From: Aurelia coerulea
Taxonomy: Eukaryota; Cnidaria; Scyphozoa; Semaeostomeae; Ulmaridae
Direction: 5' to 3'
NCBI GenBank assembly: GCA_039566865.1
Contig: CM076961.1
Location: forward strand, 6,781,501 to 6,845,500
Length of the DNA: 64,000 nucleotides
A model generated the notes under the pieces. It ran no database searches. It saw only the letters and a program-made list of their open reading frames with translations, and had not been told where the DNA came from. Shown in pieces: positions 11,890 through 24,185 of this stretch. The position numbers and the translations under genes were made by a program. The first letter of the stretch is position 1. Every line of letters begins with the position of its first letter.

Positions 11890-12639
11890 TTAACCCTATC
11901 CAGACAAGGGGGGGGGGCACAAACCAGGACCCCCCTAGTAAACTTTTCCACACAGCTCTTCGAGTATCTCTAAAATAGTCTAGCTTTCTTGTGACTTTTA
12001 GTTTCTATCTATGAGACATCTTTTCATGTTAATTTAAAAAATTTTGACACTGATTCCGGGGGTCAACACATGCTTTTAAATTGAGTGCTCCGTAAAATAA
12101 ATCCTTTTAAGTCATAGCTTTGGAACCACTGGCTCTATGACAATGCGACAAAAATTGTTGAACTCCTCTTGAAACAAGCTTTCATTGGATGTATAGTTTA
12201 TTGATTTTTGATGACGTTATCAACAATTGGTTGTTGCGCATGCGTACTGACAAAAAACCATGGTATGCTTCATTTTTAGAAAAATGAGGGACATTATATG
12301 ATGCAGCAAGTCTTTTTATGCATATTTAGCATTTTTTGCTATTTTTAAAAGTAATTTGTAATCAATTTTAGACAAAAATCGCTCTTTTTTGCATACAAAA
12401 TAAATAAATGCTGAAATCAGCAAAAATATTAGTGTTATTACAAGGATATAATCCTTCCATGTTTCAAATATCACATCAATATGTTTTATCAATTTGGAGA
12501 TACATCGCGACAAAGTACAAGTGGTTTTACACAGTTTCAAGTCTCTAGCACTTATGATTCTGAGAAAAACCAGGGGGGGTACTTTGTGCCCCCCCTATTC
12601 TCCCCAGAGTTTCAAAAAGCCTAGTCTGGATAGGGTTAA
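11890..12639. mobile_element. TTAA-flanked piggyBac-like MITE
   Basis: TTAA at 11890-11893 is followed by CCCTATCCAGAC. The inverse GTCTGGATAGGG ends at TTAA 12636-12639. The perfect 12-base termini and TTAA duplication are typical of piggyBac-type elements. Subterminal G-runs and C-runs face each other (about 11908 and 12586). No transposase. Confidence 0.75.
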
Positions 12640-12769
12640 AGCATTTTATTAGTTGCTATTGACCAATTCACACTATCATGTCCTGAATTTTGACCACTCC
12701 TCATTTTCCTGCCCAACCCCTGACAAATGGCAAGAATTGGCAAAGATTGTAATGGAATAGAGCATCTAT

Positions 12770-13399
12770 ATCAGAGGAATCTTAGTAAAGAGGCAGTGTT
12801 GGGCAAAAGTTGAATTCTCTTAAACCACAATTAAACACACATAACCAGATGATATACCACAAACCTAATTAATACTATTAACTGAACTACAAATAATTAC
12901 ATTCAAATGTTATATAATTGTCCCCTAATGATTAAGTTGAGCTACTGAAATACTAGTACAGAAAGTGGCGGGAGGGTGAGGTTCAGAAAAACTCAGCTAG
13001 CAGGCCACGAGACTAAAGGTGCTGTTTCTATGGTGTGCAGACCTTATATACCGGTTCTAGATATACCCAAATAAGGCTACTACCCACTAAAGAGGGAGGT
13101 TCCCACAATTCTGATTGGTAGGAAGCTTATCATGCAAGTCACGAGTTTAACAGGTATGTGACTCATGATGCCTGATGTTCTTGTGACTCATGATGCCTGA
13201 TGATCTTGTGACTGCTGACTGCTCAATTTGTAGGCTTACTCCCTAAGAGTATTCAACTTTATTCACCCTACACTCCCTGCATTTAGACTATCATTGAGAC
13301 AAGTCACAATGAACACCTAAATCAGAGGAGTCTTAGTAAAGAGGCAGTGTTGGGCAAAAGTTGAATTCTCTTGAACCACAATGAAACACACGTAACCAG
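12770..13399. mobile_element. internally deleted derivative of a DIRS-like element, flanked by direct repeats
   Basis: An approximately 80-base repeat occurs at 12770-12849 and again, with a few changes, at 13320-13399. Between them lie about 85 bases matching the left end of the DIRS-like element (compare 14431-14495) joined near 13010 to about 215 bases matching its right end (compare 16392-16605). The coding interior is missing. This is what a non-autonomous deletion derivative with split direct repeats would look like. Confidence 0.6.
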
Positions 13400-13576
13400 T
13401 TTCAGTTCAGTTTCATATAATTTAAATTCCACTACATACAATTTATAGTCCTAAATATACAAACGAATAACTAAACTACAAAGATAATATTACAGAAAAT
13501 TAATACGATGATACAGAAAATTAATACAATATGCAAATATAAAGAGGTGATAAATAAATTGTATGCAGAGAATTAC

Positions 13577-14393
13577 TTAACCCTATTCCACCTGGGCTCT
13601 TTTCATTCACTCCTCACCTGGGGGGGGGGGAGGGCCATTATGGCCCCCCCCCTAATTATTTCCAGAACCGATAGAATTGTGAAGTTGGAACTTTGTACAC
13701 AGTATCAACAATCTATTGTGATTCTAATTAGGTAATTAAAACTTAATTAGTCACGTGACTTGTTGCTAGGCAACTAGATATGTTGTGACCAGTTTGCAAT
13801 AAGGTTATGTATGGAAACTGCAATAATGTCCTATATTTTAGCGAAAACAAAGTATATTCTTAAAAATGGTTAAAAATCTTGTACAACATCATATTTTCTC
13901 ATGAAATAACATGTTAAGTTTTAATTGTTTACACACCTGTTCAAACAATGACGTCATAAAATTCTATGACGTCATACGTCTAAAAAACTATAAACATAAA
14001 GGAAAATTAACAAATCATATATCAAGGGAGGGCCCCTTGAAAAACGGTTTTTGCCGAAGGGCAACCCTCCTAAAATAAATCAAATGAAATGAATGAAATG
14101 AAATATGAAAGCTCACAATGAGAGCAATTCAATGACACCAATTAAAACAAAATTGAACAAGAACTCGTGAAACTAGAAGCAATTTAGTGTTTTCCTTTGT
14201 GACATCTCTCCAAATAAGGGCATTCATCGGTCACATGACTCGTAAAATTGAAACAAAGTTTGTGGAATCCTGTAGAGCATTAAATTTTAGGAAAAGTCAG
14301 TTGGTACCAGCACTCTGTCTCATACAGTTAAAGAGCTGTGTAGCAATGTTTGGTTGGGGGGCCATAATGGCCCCCCAGGTGGAATAGGGTTAA
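13577..14393. mobile_element. TTAA-flanked piggyBac-like MITE
   Basis: TTAACCCTATTCCACCTGGG begins at 13577 and its inverse ends at TTAA 14390-14393. Both ends carry a GGGGGGCCAT-ATGGCCCCCC palindrome just inside the TIR. The interior has an old LINE tail (14018-14110) and a GTTGCTAGGCAAC palindrome at 13757. It sits between two DIRS-like segments. Confidence 0.75.
14018..14110 (+). repeat. LINE 3' tail fragment
   Basis: GAAGGGCAACCCTC followed by a degenerate AAATGAAAT repeat, as at the 3' end of the LINE at 3480-5350. It lies inside the TTAA MITE. Confidence 0.55.
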
Positions 14394-14519
14394 AGGAGGA
14401 GCTCTCTCAATAGGTAAACTAAGTATACCACAAACCTAATTAATACTATTAACTGAACTACAAATTATTACATACAAATGTTATGTAATTGTCCCCAAAA
14501 TCCAAACTAGAATGTGTAG

Positions 14520-15505
14520 TTAGAGTAGGGGAATGTGTTGTGAGATAAGGGTAGGAGTGGGAATCCTTATATTGAGGGGAACAGTGAGGTAGAGCAGGAC
14601 TGCATTTGACTTCCAATCGCCCAGAACCTTGATCAAATCTACAGGCACACCAATGGAGAAGGCGAAGGAGGACCCTCCCCGGTGGAAGGAATGGGGGCCA
14701 AAATCCTTCCCAGATAGCCCACACTGGTCCAAGCCCGAAGTGTGGACATAAACAGGCCATAGGAGCATTCCCGAAGGAGCAGGGAGGGGGCCAACCATTG
14801 AAAGGCCTGAGAAAGAATCGGGGCCCCTAAAGTGAAGGAGAAGGCATGAAAGATGGCGGCAACAGGGCAAAATATGGAACCAGGAATCCGGGGGAAGGGA
14901 ATTGAAACAACCCTTTCCCGGAATTGAATGGTCTTGCTCCACCTCACATGAATAATGAGCCCCCAAGGGAAGAATTGAAAATCTGACTTAGTAGACTGTA
15001 GAGCAGGGTCAAAGTTACCCTTCCCCGTTGTCACCAGATGAGACTTGCGGAACATACCCAGGAATGCAACCAGACAAATAGCCCAGAAGGAGGCATCCAC
15101 GAAGTACGTAAGGTTCAAGTGAGCATGAATACCCCGGAGGATATCCTTGGTTATGGGGTGCTTCTGCATGGGAGGAGAACCATGAACACGTTTGATACCT
15201 GTGAGAAGGGAAACAAGATGCCAGTTGTCGCGGAGGGGGTTAGCCATACCAAACTCTTTGTGCAGAATGCCAATGATGTTCAGATATTGTTTAATGCTGG
15301 AGGATCTTAGCGACCTTGCCAAAAACGCGGCATATAGGCAGATGTTGTAGGATTGAGCCCGAACCGGGGGAATGCCCATGTATGCACAAAACCTTAGGTA
15401 GGAATCTCTATGAGTACTGTAGGTCCGCTTGGTGTTAAGGGCAAATGTCTTGTTGCAAAAAAGTACCACTTCCTCGGCAAGCTCCTTGTAGACTTGTCCT
15501 GCCAT
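14520..15505 (-). pseudogene. tyrosine recombinase of the DIRS-like element (frameshifted)
   Basis: The N-terminal core-binding part (NTKRTYSTHRDSYLRFC, then SSIKQYLNIIGILHKEFG) and the first catalytic arginine region (LGMFRKSHLV) are in the frame starting at 15505. Near 14700 the coding frame switches, and the C-terminal catalytic box HSFHRGGSSFAFSIGV and the probable catalytic tyrosine (NAVLLYLTVP) continue in the frame ending at 14520. In a working copy this integrase-like enzyme would insert circular cDNA without target duplication. All key residues seem present, but the frameshift breaks the gene. It follows the RNase H frame with a short gap, as usual in DIRS. Confidence 0.8.
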
Positions 15506-15547
15506 ACCTAGAAATAAGAAACGAAGCAGTTGCAGGAGACGTATGGT

Positions 15548-16393
15548 CTACAAGGAGCTTGCTGTGGATAGCAGCTGGGAGAACTCCTGACGAAAGCAAG
15601 AGTAAAACTGAAGGAGGGAAGGTCCCGAATGCGTATGTGAAATACTATCAGCACGAATATTGTCAACACCTGGTATATAAGCTGCAGATATACGAAAATT
15701 ATGGATAGCGGATAGCCATGACATGACAGTGGGATTGGCAGTAGTGCCCTTATTGATCATGGCAACAGCAGCTTGATTATCACAACGGATAATCACGTGG
15801 TGGTTAGCCCACAGGGAACCCCGCCTCTTAGCAGCAAGAAAGATAGCAAATGACTCCTTGAAATTGATATGGAAAGGGGCGATAGCGGGGGCATCTGCAG
15901 GGAGAAACGAGTAAGCCCAGTCCCCCCGAAAATAGAAGCCAACAGCTTCATTGCAAGCATCTGTTTCAACATCCGCTATTGGCACATTGTTGTGCAATAA
16001 ACGCTTACCATTGAACACAGATAAGAAATTTTGCCACCAGAAAAGATCCTTTCGGAACTCCGATGTAAACCAAAATTTTGCGGCACTGGACTGAAGTAAA
16101 TTAATGCTATCAATAATACGACGGAGGAATGTATGACCTCCATGAACTACTCTACAAGCCCAGTTCAGCTTGCCAGCCAATTGTTGTAGCTGGCGTTTAG
16201 AAGCACATTTATGATGAACAAAAGAATTGATAAGCTCCTTTGTTTTGGCAAGTTTGTCTTGGGGTAAGGAAAGCCCCATGGCCCGTGTGTCAAAGACAAT
16301 GCCCAGGAAGGTCAGTTGCTGGCAGGGAGGAACCTCATTGGAAGGACTAATTTGGAAACCCAGATCAAGCAGCAACTGACGGATGGTAGCCAT
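15548..16393 (-). pseudogene. reverse transcriptase C-terminus and RNase H of the DIRS-like element (5' truncated)
   Basis: Open for 281 codons. The start (LTFLGIVFDTRAMGLSLP) is the end of a DIRS/gypsy-type RT palm-thumb. The C-terminal half is RNase H, with acidic residues in VETDACNEAVG, FKESFAIFLA, RCDNQAAVAMINKG and NIRADSISH. The RT fingers and YxDD motif are absent because the frame begins at the junction with the terminal repeat (16393). Its function would have been cDNA synthesis for the adjacent recombinase. Confidence 0.8.
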
Positions 16394-16620
16394 GAGACTA
16401 AAGGTGCTGTTTCTATGGTGTGCAGATCTTATATACTGGTTCTAGATATACCCAAATAAGGCTACTACCCACTAAAGGGGGAGGTTCCCACAATTCTGAT
16501 TGGTGGGAAACTTAGCATGCAAGTCATGAGTTTAACAGGTATGTGGCTCATGATGCCTGATGTTCTTGTGACTCATGATGCCTGATGATCTTGTGACTGC
16601 TGACTGTTCTAATTTCACCC

Positions 16621-17030
16621 CATTACAGAATAGCCTATTCATCCTGACATTCAAGGAAGGTTCTTATCTAAAAAACGTTACACGTAAACTACTGGTTGGC
16701 AATATGTGATACGATTTTAATGAAATTTAGCTAAATACTTAAGTAGATACAAAGCATATGTAAAAAATTCCTTGTATGAATGGATTTGATACAGATAAGG
16801 CTATAGGTAGATAAGGTTGTTCTGTATAAAACTGTGTCATGATAATGTGTATGTGAAAACCTTGTTGTTCTGTTTGGCCTAAATTCCCGAAGATCTGTAA
16901 TTAATTCGTTAATTAATTAATTTATTTACTTTTGTACTTTTACTCTATTCTTCCTGTTTATGTGAATCACTCTGAGAATGCAAATCCAGTTTGACCATGG
17001 GAGGATGCAAAATCTAAGTTGAGATCTCAT
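16621..17030. other. AT-rich intron sequence, nothing recognised
   Basis: Includes a TTAATTAATTAATT stretch near 16905. No family recognised. Confidence 0.4.
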
Positions 17031-17039
17031 CTATCCCAT

Positions 17040-17260
17040 AAGCTGAAAATGAAATTCTTTGAATATAAGGCTCCTTCACAGGAACTGTTCAAACGCCTAT
17101 ACTTTTTTGGACACATGGTACCCTAGGGAAAAACTATTTCTCAAAAAGAGTGATAAATGAGTGGAACAAGTTGGCAGAATTCATGGTAAATACAAGATCA
17201 ATTATAGAGTTAAAGAAACAAGATGACGATTTCTGCTGTAATGAAAACTACAACTGTAAA
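17040..17260 (+). repeat. LINE ORF2 C-terminal fragment
   Basis: A frame reading INEWNKLAEFMVNTRSIIELK matches the widespread C-terminal WNKLP block of CR1/Jockey-type LINE polyproteins. About 200 bases, isolated. Confidence 0.5.
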
Positions 17261-19808
17261 TAGCAAAGGGCGGATCCAGCATTGGACTTTGGGGAGGGCC
17301 ATTCAAAGGAAGATGTGGGTGTGGGGGCGAACCAGGAAATTTTTTCGTGATGACGCCCTTTAGACTCTCGGAAAACATGGGAAACGCCCTTTTCCCTTCA
17401 TGGGAAAATCCATGCTTCTCCTCCAATACAAACTAGCATTTTTGTGCAAAAGCTAACAAGCCATCATTTGAAAAGTGTGGGACCATGAAATATTTATCAT
17501 AAGCACTAGTTGGAGATTGTTTATCACTGAAAAAAGCTCCACCTCAATGGAAATAAGAACTTGGCATAAAAACGAGGTATATCTCAAATTCACAAATCAG
17601 AGGCATTTCAATGTTAGGCGAAATGTCCATTTGTAAGTTCCATAATTTGAGTCATTAGTAAATTATCAAAATTCTCATAGCTCAACAAGTTTCTGCATAC
17701 TGTGCTTCCATAAAATTGAAATGATTTTATTAACAGTGAACAGAAGACACGAGTCTTTGCGGAATCTATCATAAATAAATGTCAGCAGCTAAGTTCGCTG
17801 GAGGATCCTAACTCACAACGATAATTTTAAAAAGTGAATTAAACAAATTATGTTCAAGTTCGATTTTCACTGAATGAAATTTTTACTCAGAATCGCATCT
17901 TTTTAATACTGTTGATGAATTTACTTTAGTTTGTGACTTTGCTAGACTGGCTTGTAGTTAGCTGAGTTATTGTGTAACTGTGCCATGGTTGAAGCAGCAT
18001 TAAAGGGGTATAATAGGCCAATGGCCTCTTCATACATCATCTTTATTGTCATTATTATTATCTCCGAGTTCACTCATAAAGTTCCTATTTGGAAGAATAG
18101 TTCATCAAATTTGAAGCTACCCGTTGTCCCAAAAAAGTGCTCCTGTTTAAAAATCATCAAAAATTGATTATCAAACCTTCCAAATATTCATAGGTGATAA
18201 AATAGTAACTTTTGATGCTGCAAGGTTGAAAAATATATGTTGAAAAACAATTTTCTGAGCTATAGTTTTTAAACAAAATTCTCAATCTTGCCTGAGAGTC
18301 AAACATGTTTTATCATCATTGAAGTCTCTAATGATAGTGTGCATTCCTTTCTGTCATTAATAACCAAACTAGAAGCTTTACATAGGGCATTCCAAGCCAA
18401 GTGGGACCAAGTCATGGACACAGTTGTCATGTTTTTCATTAAAGCTTTTCTACCAGCATCAACGTGATCAGAAAAATGCTCATCAAACGGCAAGTGTAAA
18501 ACGCATGTTTGCAGGTTGGTAAATCGCAGGTTTCAGGCCAAATGGCTGTGGCTAGAGGCAAGGGGCCTGCTATTGGTCATCAATCATTTAATTGGGTTTT
18601 CTAGAACAACAGATGATACTGAACCCATGCAGATGCCCTCTGTAATAAATAGGGCGGCTGCAGTGGCGTCGTGGCTGTGGGAGCCAGGGGGCCATGGCCC
18701 CCCTGTGAAAATGTTGTCGAAAAATTCGTCAGTTTTCCATTCTTGTCGGAAAAATCGAAAACAATTGAATTTCCTTACATAGCTACTTGATGGAAATCGA
18801 AAGGTATTCATAAAATATCACTTTTTCGATCGCAAAAACGTAATTCTTGTTTTTGATCACATGACCATCATGACCTATTTGCCGTAAGATTGCGCAATTT
18901 TGAGTCGGCTTCGCCCAAGAAACTTTGAAACAAATTGTGGCTTGCATTGCATGATCAGTATCAAATCAAGAGCGATAAAAATTTCGTAGATGGTGTTGGT
19001 TGTTCCTCTGAAACTGCGAAGACATTGCTATGTAAATATGTTTTTCGCCATTGCGTAGATTTGTTGAAGGAGCGAAGAAAGTTACTTGATTCATCGAAAA
19101 ACGTAAACAGTGTACTCGATCCTTGTGTAGGCCTAAGGAAACAGACCAACAAACCCATGAGTTGTCGAAAAGAGATTTGCGTGAATAAAAAAGTAAACCT
19201 TGCTGCTGAAAGAAATTCCAGCAGAATAAATCTTTTCAAGACCTGTTTCTTACTCCACACGACTCACATGACAGCCAGACGAGAGACTTTCCAAAGCTGG
19301 TCGAAGCACTGAAAGTGCGTAATTTCCTTGAAAAATTCCTACATCACAACTTTCTGCTCATCAAGGATCCCATTGATGTTGAAAATGCGTTGGACGTGAT
19401 TTAGGCCGCTCATAAAATTTTATCTATGCCAATCGTTCACATATTTACACAAAAATCTTGTGTACTTCCCTTCATAGCAGAGCGGTGAGTCTTCCCTTCC
19501 CATCACGATCCGCTATTTTTTCAACAACTGATTACTTTGATTACAATCAACCTTTTATCACTTTGTAAACAAGACAATATCAATCGTCTTCCGCTAAATC
19601 TATTGCGTTCTTGGTTTGCTCGGACTCGATATTGATTGGCTTTAATAACAATAGAAAACAAAGGGCTTCTCGCTTGCGCAATTACATTGAAAGTTTCAAA
19701 ACAAGAAAATGCATGGCGTTGCGCAGACTTTGTAGTTCCTTTCTCTCCTCTCCTCCCCAGTGATCAAAGTCTGCGTGCAGGCTAAATAAAATCATGTTTC
19801 AAGACTCT
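17261..19808. other. unassigned intron sequence
   Basis: Two features are visible. A GGGGGCCATGGCCCCCC palindrome follows CAGTGGCGTCG at about 18661, resembling the end of a DNA transposon. A 125-codon plus-strand frame at 18935-19312 has no recognised family. No second end of the putative transposon was found. Confidence 0.35.
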
Positions 19809-21194
19809 GTTCTTTTACGGCCAGGTCTAAAACGCGGACATCACGGACATCGCGGACATCGCGGACGTGTCCGCGTTATTTGCAAGTCCGCGTTTTAGGT
19901 TTTCACATAGGGAAAAACCTAAAACGCGGACATCGCGGACATTTCTAATTCTTCGAAATAAAGTGTTGATAACCATGTTTCCACGATCTTTATGCACAGC
20001 CCTTCACAGAGAGTCACGGAGAGTTAGTTTTTGGCAATTTTCTTCATGTCCGCGAAATCAATGTCCGCGTTTTAGGTTTTCACATAGGGAAAACCTAAAA
20101 CGCGGACATCGCGGACATTTTCCAATTCTTTGAAATAAAGTGTTGATAACCACGCTTGCACAATCTTTATGCACACCGCTTCACAGAGACTCGCAGAGAG
20201 ATAGTTGTTGGCGATTTTCTTCATGTCCGCGAAATCAATGTCCGCGTTTTAGGTTTTCACATAGGGAAAAACCTAAAATGCGGACATCGCGGACATTTTA
20301 TAATTCATCGAAATAAAACGAAATTTAGAAGACATTTTTTAGCTAAGAACTATGGTCTTGTGCTGGAAGGCAGTTTCTTAAATTTTCTGGCCATTTTATT
20401 ACCAAAAGTTTCTCATGTGTTTCTTATGTTTTTAATGTCGGAAATGTAAAATTCATTTAGTTTTGTTGCAGAAAGAGCTCACAAATTACTTAGCAAGATC
20501 TCAAAACAAGTAAATAACATAATTCCCTCTAAAAATAATCCCCAACAGTTGCTATTACTGTACAATGTCAAAACATTTTGAGTGATTTTCAGGGGGACGT
20601 TGCAAAAGCATTTACAAGTCAAAAGATAAGTACTACATACTAGTTAACAAAATAAGAATTGTAATCACAGTTTTTGACTCTTTTCTTAGATGTGGCAATG
20701 GAGGGTGCCTATCTGGCATCAAGATCAAGTTCAAGTAGTTTTCCGTAAAGGTAACAAATACAAATAGGTTACACCAAGTTTTGTCCCTCGTTGATCTATG
20801 TATTTCATTTGGTTCAGTTACTTTTTACTTGTGTCCGTTTATGAAGTTTGTAGAAACGTGCTTATCAACACTTTATTTCGAAGAATCGGAAAATGTCCGC
20901 GATGTCCGCGTTTTAGGTTTTTCCCTATGTAAAAACCTAAAACGCGGACATTGATTTCGCGGACATGAAGAAATCGCCAACAACTAACCCTCCGTGACTC
21001 TTTGTGGAGCGGTGTGCATAAAGATCGTAGAAGCATGCTTATCAACACTTTATTTCGAAGAATTAGAAAATTTCCACGATGTCTGCATTTTAGGTTTTTA
21101 CATAGGGAAAAACCTAAAAGGCGGACTTGCAAATGGCGCGGATATGTCCGCGATGTCCGCGGTGTCCGCGTTTTAGACCTGGCCGTTCTTTTAC
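19809..21194. mobile_element. 1.37 kb TIR element with perfect target duplication and internal tandem repeats
   Basis: The element at 19819-21184 starts GGCCAGGTCTAAAACGCGGA and ends with the inverse. The identical decamer GTTCTTTTAC flanks it (19809-19818 and 21185-21194). Because the next base pair is also palindromic, the duplication could be counted as 8 bases with CGGCC ends, so hAT, P-type or MULE-like are all possible. The left half has about three units of roughly 178 bases (from about 19905, 20083 and 20260) rich in GCGGACAT and ending in the phrase TAGGTTTTCACATAGGGAAA. One inverted unit and a partial lie at 20840-21180. Short frames inside are translations of the repeats, and no transposase is present. 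Confidence 0.85.
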
Positions 21195-22179
21195 CCTGTC
21201 TGGTCGTCAATTGGGAAAACTAAGAACATATGTCAGTATGTTAGAATAAGCTTTGTTGCATCAACCTGAAAGTTTCAGAATGGGGCATCCATGTGATTAG
21301 TCACAATCACCAATTAAACACACCTGAGTAACTTTCAAAATTTTTTATGATAAGTATTTGCACCGGTGAAATTACCCTGTTTGGTGTTTCTCTATTCATT
21401 TATACTCATACAAGTGTGAAACTGATAAAACTAAGAAATATATCTACCCTATTTTCAGCTTAAAATTTTAGCCATATCAAGTATTTTAGTGAAGAATCCA
21501 TGCAGACTTTTTAATCTATCGCCACCAAGCCGCTTGCGCCAAGATCCTTTCATAGACCAGGCGGAGAATACGGCAAGGGTTACATCTCTCCGAACTTTGT
21601 GCGACTATGATATTTAGCTATCCATACCCTCTGGTAATGAGAAAATGTTTGGTAAACGGCGAATACCTGCTGCCTTTACCAAATATGGGCATTTTCCAAA
21701 ACGGGGGTTAGAGCCCTTGTCCGAATTACACGTACTGTAGTCTTTACTCTACCTGCTGTTTTCCTGCATCGAAATGACATGATTTTATTATGATTATCGC
21801 AGTTGAAATGACTTTTTATGGTAAGATGATAGTAGAATGTATAACATTCTTATTTCATACCTTCAAAAGACGGGGGTTAAACCTTCAGTTGGTGCCAATT
21901 TCGCATAATTTCCTACTTCGTACATAAACGGTATCCTTTCCATCAAACATACGAGAAAATTTCTTTGCTAACTTTCTCTATTACCTACTTTAAACTCACT
22001 GCCAATAGTTACCATCAACGAAAGTACTTGCTGAAACGGGGGTTATGTCAGTCAAAATGAATTCATAATTTTCATTTTTTAAAAAAGCTATATATCTATT
22101 CTTACTTCCAATCATATCCCTGTCTTCTCCGTCACTACTATCTTCATTATCAAGTCCTTAATTAAAATTCTTCAGTATC

Positions 22180-24165
22180 ATCATCATCTTCTTGTAGAAT
22201 CTTTGTTACATCTTCAGGAAATAAAGTTTCCACCCGAGCAATTTCTCCTGACCAACCATTATCTTCAATGTTCCCAACTTCAATTTCTTGAACGAAAGTC
22301 GATTTGCACATTTTTGCTACATAGTTGGCTCGTTTAGATTAAGCTTCAATGCCTGTTTGCATGGTAGAAGCAGTGACAGATCCTGGATCTTTCATTTTTT
22401 CTCGTAAACGTCTTTGAATATTTTGTAGCGAACTTCATCGACATCTACCTTTTTCTTCTCGCACATGTGACATACAACTTCTTCAAAAGCAGCAAAGAGA
22501 CTTTCGCCAAGATACCAGTCAGTTCCAAGTGATTGAACACTTGAACAAATCTGTTGTTTTTCTCCAGTAGTCACCAGCAATTCTTCTCCGATTTCTTGAA
22601 GAAGGATGACACGTAATCATTGCCGGTAAATGCATGAAATCCATTCAGTGCCGTTTTCAGCCCCCTGCTCATGTCCATTGAGCCAACAATAAGAATTTTG
22701 CGATTTTTACCAGTCCCGTAGTCGATATGTATCTTTTCGGAATTTTCATCAAACATGGATACGAAGAGAATATTGTGCACGTAACCTGAAGGTGAACGAA
22801 CAACGATGGGTTTGGTAGAATCTTTAGACAATGCATGATTTGCATGTAGCAGCAACTTGGTGTCAGCCTCTTCTTGGTTCCTGCTTAATTTTTGTATCAC
22901 ATCAACTGTCTCAGAAGAGATTTTGTGGCAAATACCATCCATAGAATATATCAATTCATTGCATTTCATTTGCTCAAAAATTTTGATCCCGTTTCCTGCT
23001 ATCACATCCCAAATGATTTCAATCAGTCTCGTTTTGTTTTCTCCATTCTTTAAGAACTCGGAAAAATTAGGTAGGATTTTCAAAAGAGAGGATTGCACGA
23101 TGACTTTACCTGCAACACCACATCTTGCACGTTCTAGATCCTTCAGTGACTTTTCTCTGTAGGTGTCAGCAATGATATCAATTTTGTCATAGCCATTTGG
23201 TAGTGCTGATATCAACTTGAATGCAAGCTCGTGATATGTGTCACAGATTCTTGGGGTTGATCTAACTAATGCCATCAGATCTACGAGATACGTTGATACT
23301 TTTCCTTTTGGGACTCTTGTGGACAGTTCTTTGGGATCAATTGAACTGCTTTCATAGGAGAGAACAATTTCCATGAACTTGCTCTTGGCGGTCGTTCTCC
23401 TAGTGCCATTAGGGTGTTCCAGAGATAATGGTACATAAAAAAGAGGGTATTTGAGTGCTGGTTTAAAGATATGCCAACAGCTTTTGCAAGGATATTTCTG
23501 TTTGCTTCTACGACCTGTTGCTATCGTCATGGCCACTTCCTTACCAATATCTCTGAAAAGGGCGCGTTTTTGTCGTTGATTGGATCGTGAATATTAATAG
23601 CTGTAAACTTCATACTGGACTCAATGAAATCATCGTATAACTCTCTTCCTACTTAATTTACACTTAGGATTGAATCTGCAAGTTCGTCATCAACAGGAAT
23701 TCCTGAACTAAGGTTATAGAGGTTTTCAGGGTTGATAGCATGGTCAAACGGATTCATGCACTTCTTTGTGATTACTTTGTACAGCTTTCTGATGAATTTT
23801 TCAGAACTCAAAACCTCAGATGGACGATTCATCTTGTACTCTCCTTCGGATTGCTTCATACCTGCCATACTGTAAAGCTCCTTTGTATGTTTTGCTTGAG
23901 CTGCACAATTAAGTGTCCATTTCATGATCTAATTTTCATCAGATGCAAACAACTTTATTCCACTGGAAACTTTTGCATCCCTGTTCATCGTCTGCTCTCC
24001 CCTTTCGTCAACTGCTGTACGACATGGATATCTGTCCTGGGCTTGCACTGACAATTCTATGAGTTCTATTAATTCCTTGCAACCAGGATTGGTTTCTTCC
24101 AGGGTCTCCAGGAAGTGACAAATACGGTGAAAATCGGATTCCAGTCATTAAAAACAACTCTTTTG
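22180..24165 (-). pseudogene. broken gene with PIN/XPG-nuclease-like motifs inside the TIR element
   Basis: Read in order on the minus strand: an N-terminal block (FHRICHFLETLEETNPGCKE and AVDERGEQTMNRDAK, about 24020-24130), then KWTLNCAAQAKHTKELY and FDHAINPENLYNLSSG (23653-23930), then IGKEVAMTIATGRR leading into a 321-codon frame (22571-23536). That frame contains SRNQEEADTKLLLHA and FHAFTGNDYVSSFF. The C-terminal part (LGTDWYLGESLFAAFEE, 22392-22580) and a terminal NGWSGEIARVETLFPED (about 22200-22280) follow in a shifted frame. Damage: a stop near 23653, another near 23930, frameshifts near 23550 and 22575. The EEAD and GND blocks resemble acidic I-region motifs of XPG/FEN1-type nucleases. 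I recall a multicopy family like this in coral genomes but cannot confirm its name. XPG-like domains are reported for Academ-type transposons, so this may be such a transposase; that is inference. Confidence 0.55.
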
Positions 24166-24185
24166 GTCTTTACCATGGAAAATGA

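Larger units (their letters stand above)
14394..16620 (-). mobile_element. degenerate DIRS-order retroelement (RNase H plus tyrosine recombinase)
   Basis: Unit containing, on the minus strand, a truncated RT/RNase H frame followed by a tyrosine recombinase frame. That gene order and use of a tyrosine recombinase define the DIRS order (DIRS/Ngaro/PAT). Its left end (14431-14495) and right end (16392-16605) recur in the deleted copy at 12770-13399. The RT palm is missing: sequence jumps from the RT thumb straight into the right terminal region at 16393. It is therefore dead. Confidence 0.75.

Noticed and set aside
14458..14760. Separate third frame at the recombinase C-terminus
   Set aside because: Overlaps the frame carrying the HSFHRGG box; it is a shadow with no motif of its own.
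18584..18811. Possible gene near the GGGGGCCATGGCCCCCC palindrome
   Set aside because: Frames on both strands are short, and the palindrome looks like a transposon end without a detectable partner.
19867..20449. Arg-rich repeated protein frames, and a possible CRISPR-like spaced repeat
   Set aside because: They are translations of the 178-base transposon subrepeats; unit and spacer lengths do not fit a CRISPR array and the locus is eukaryotic.
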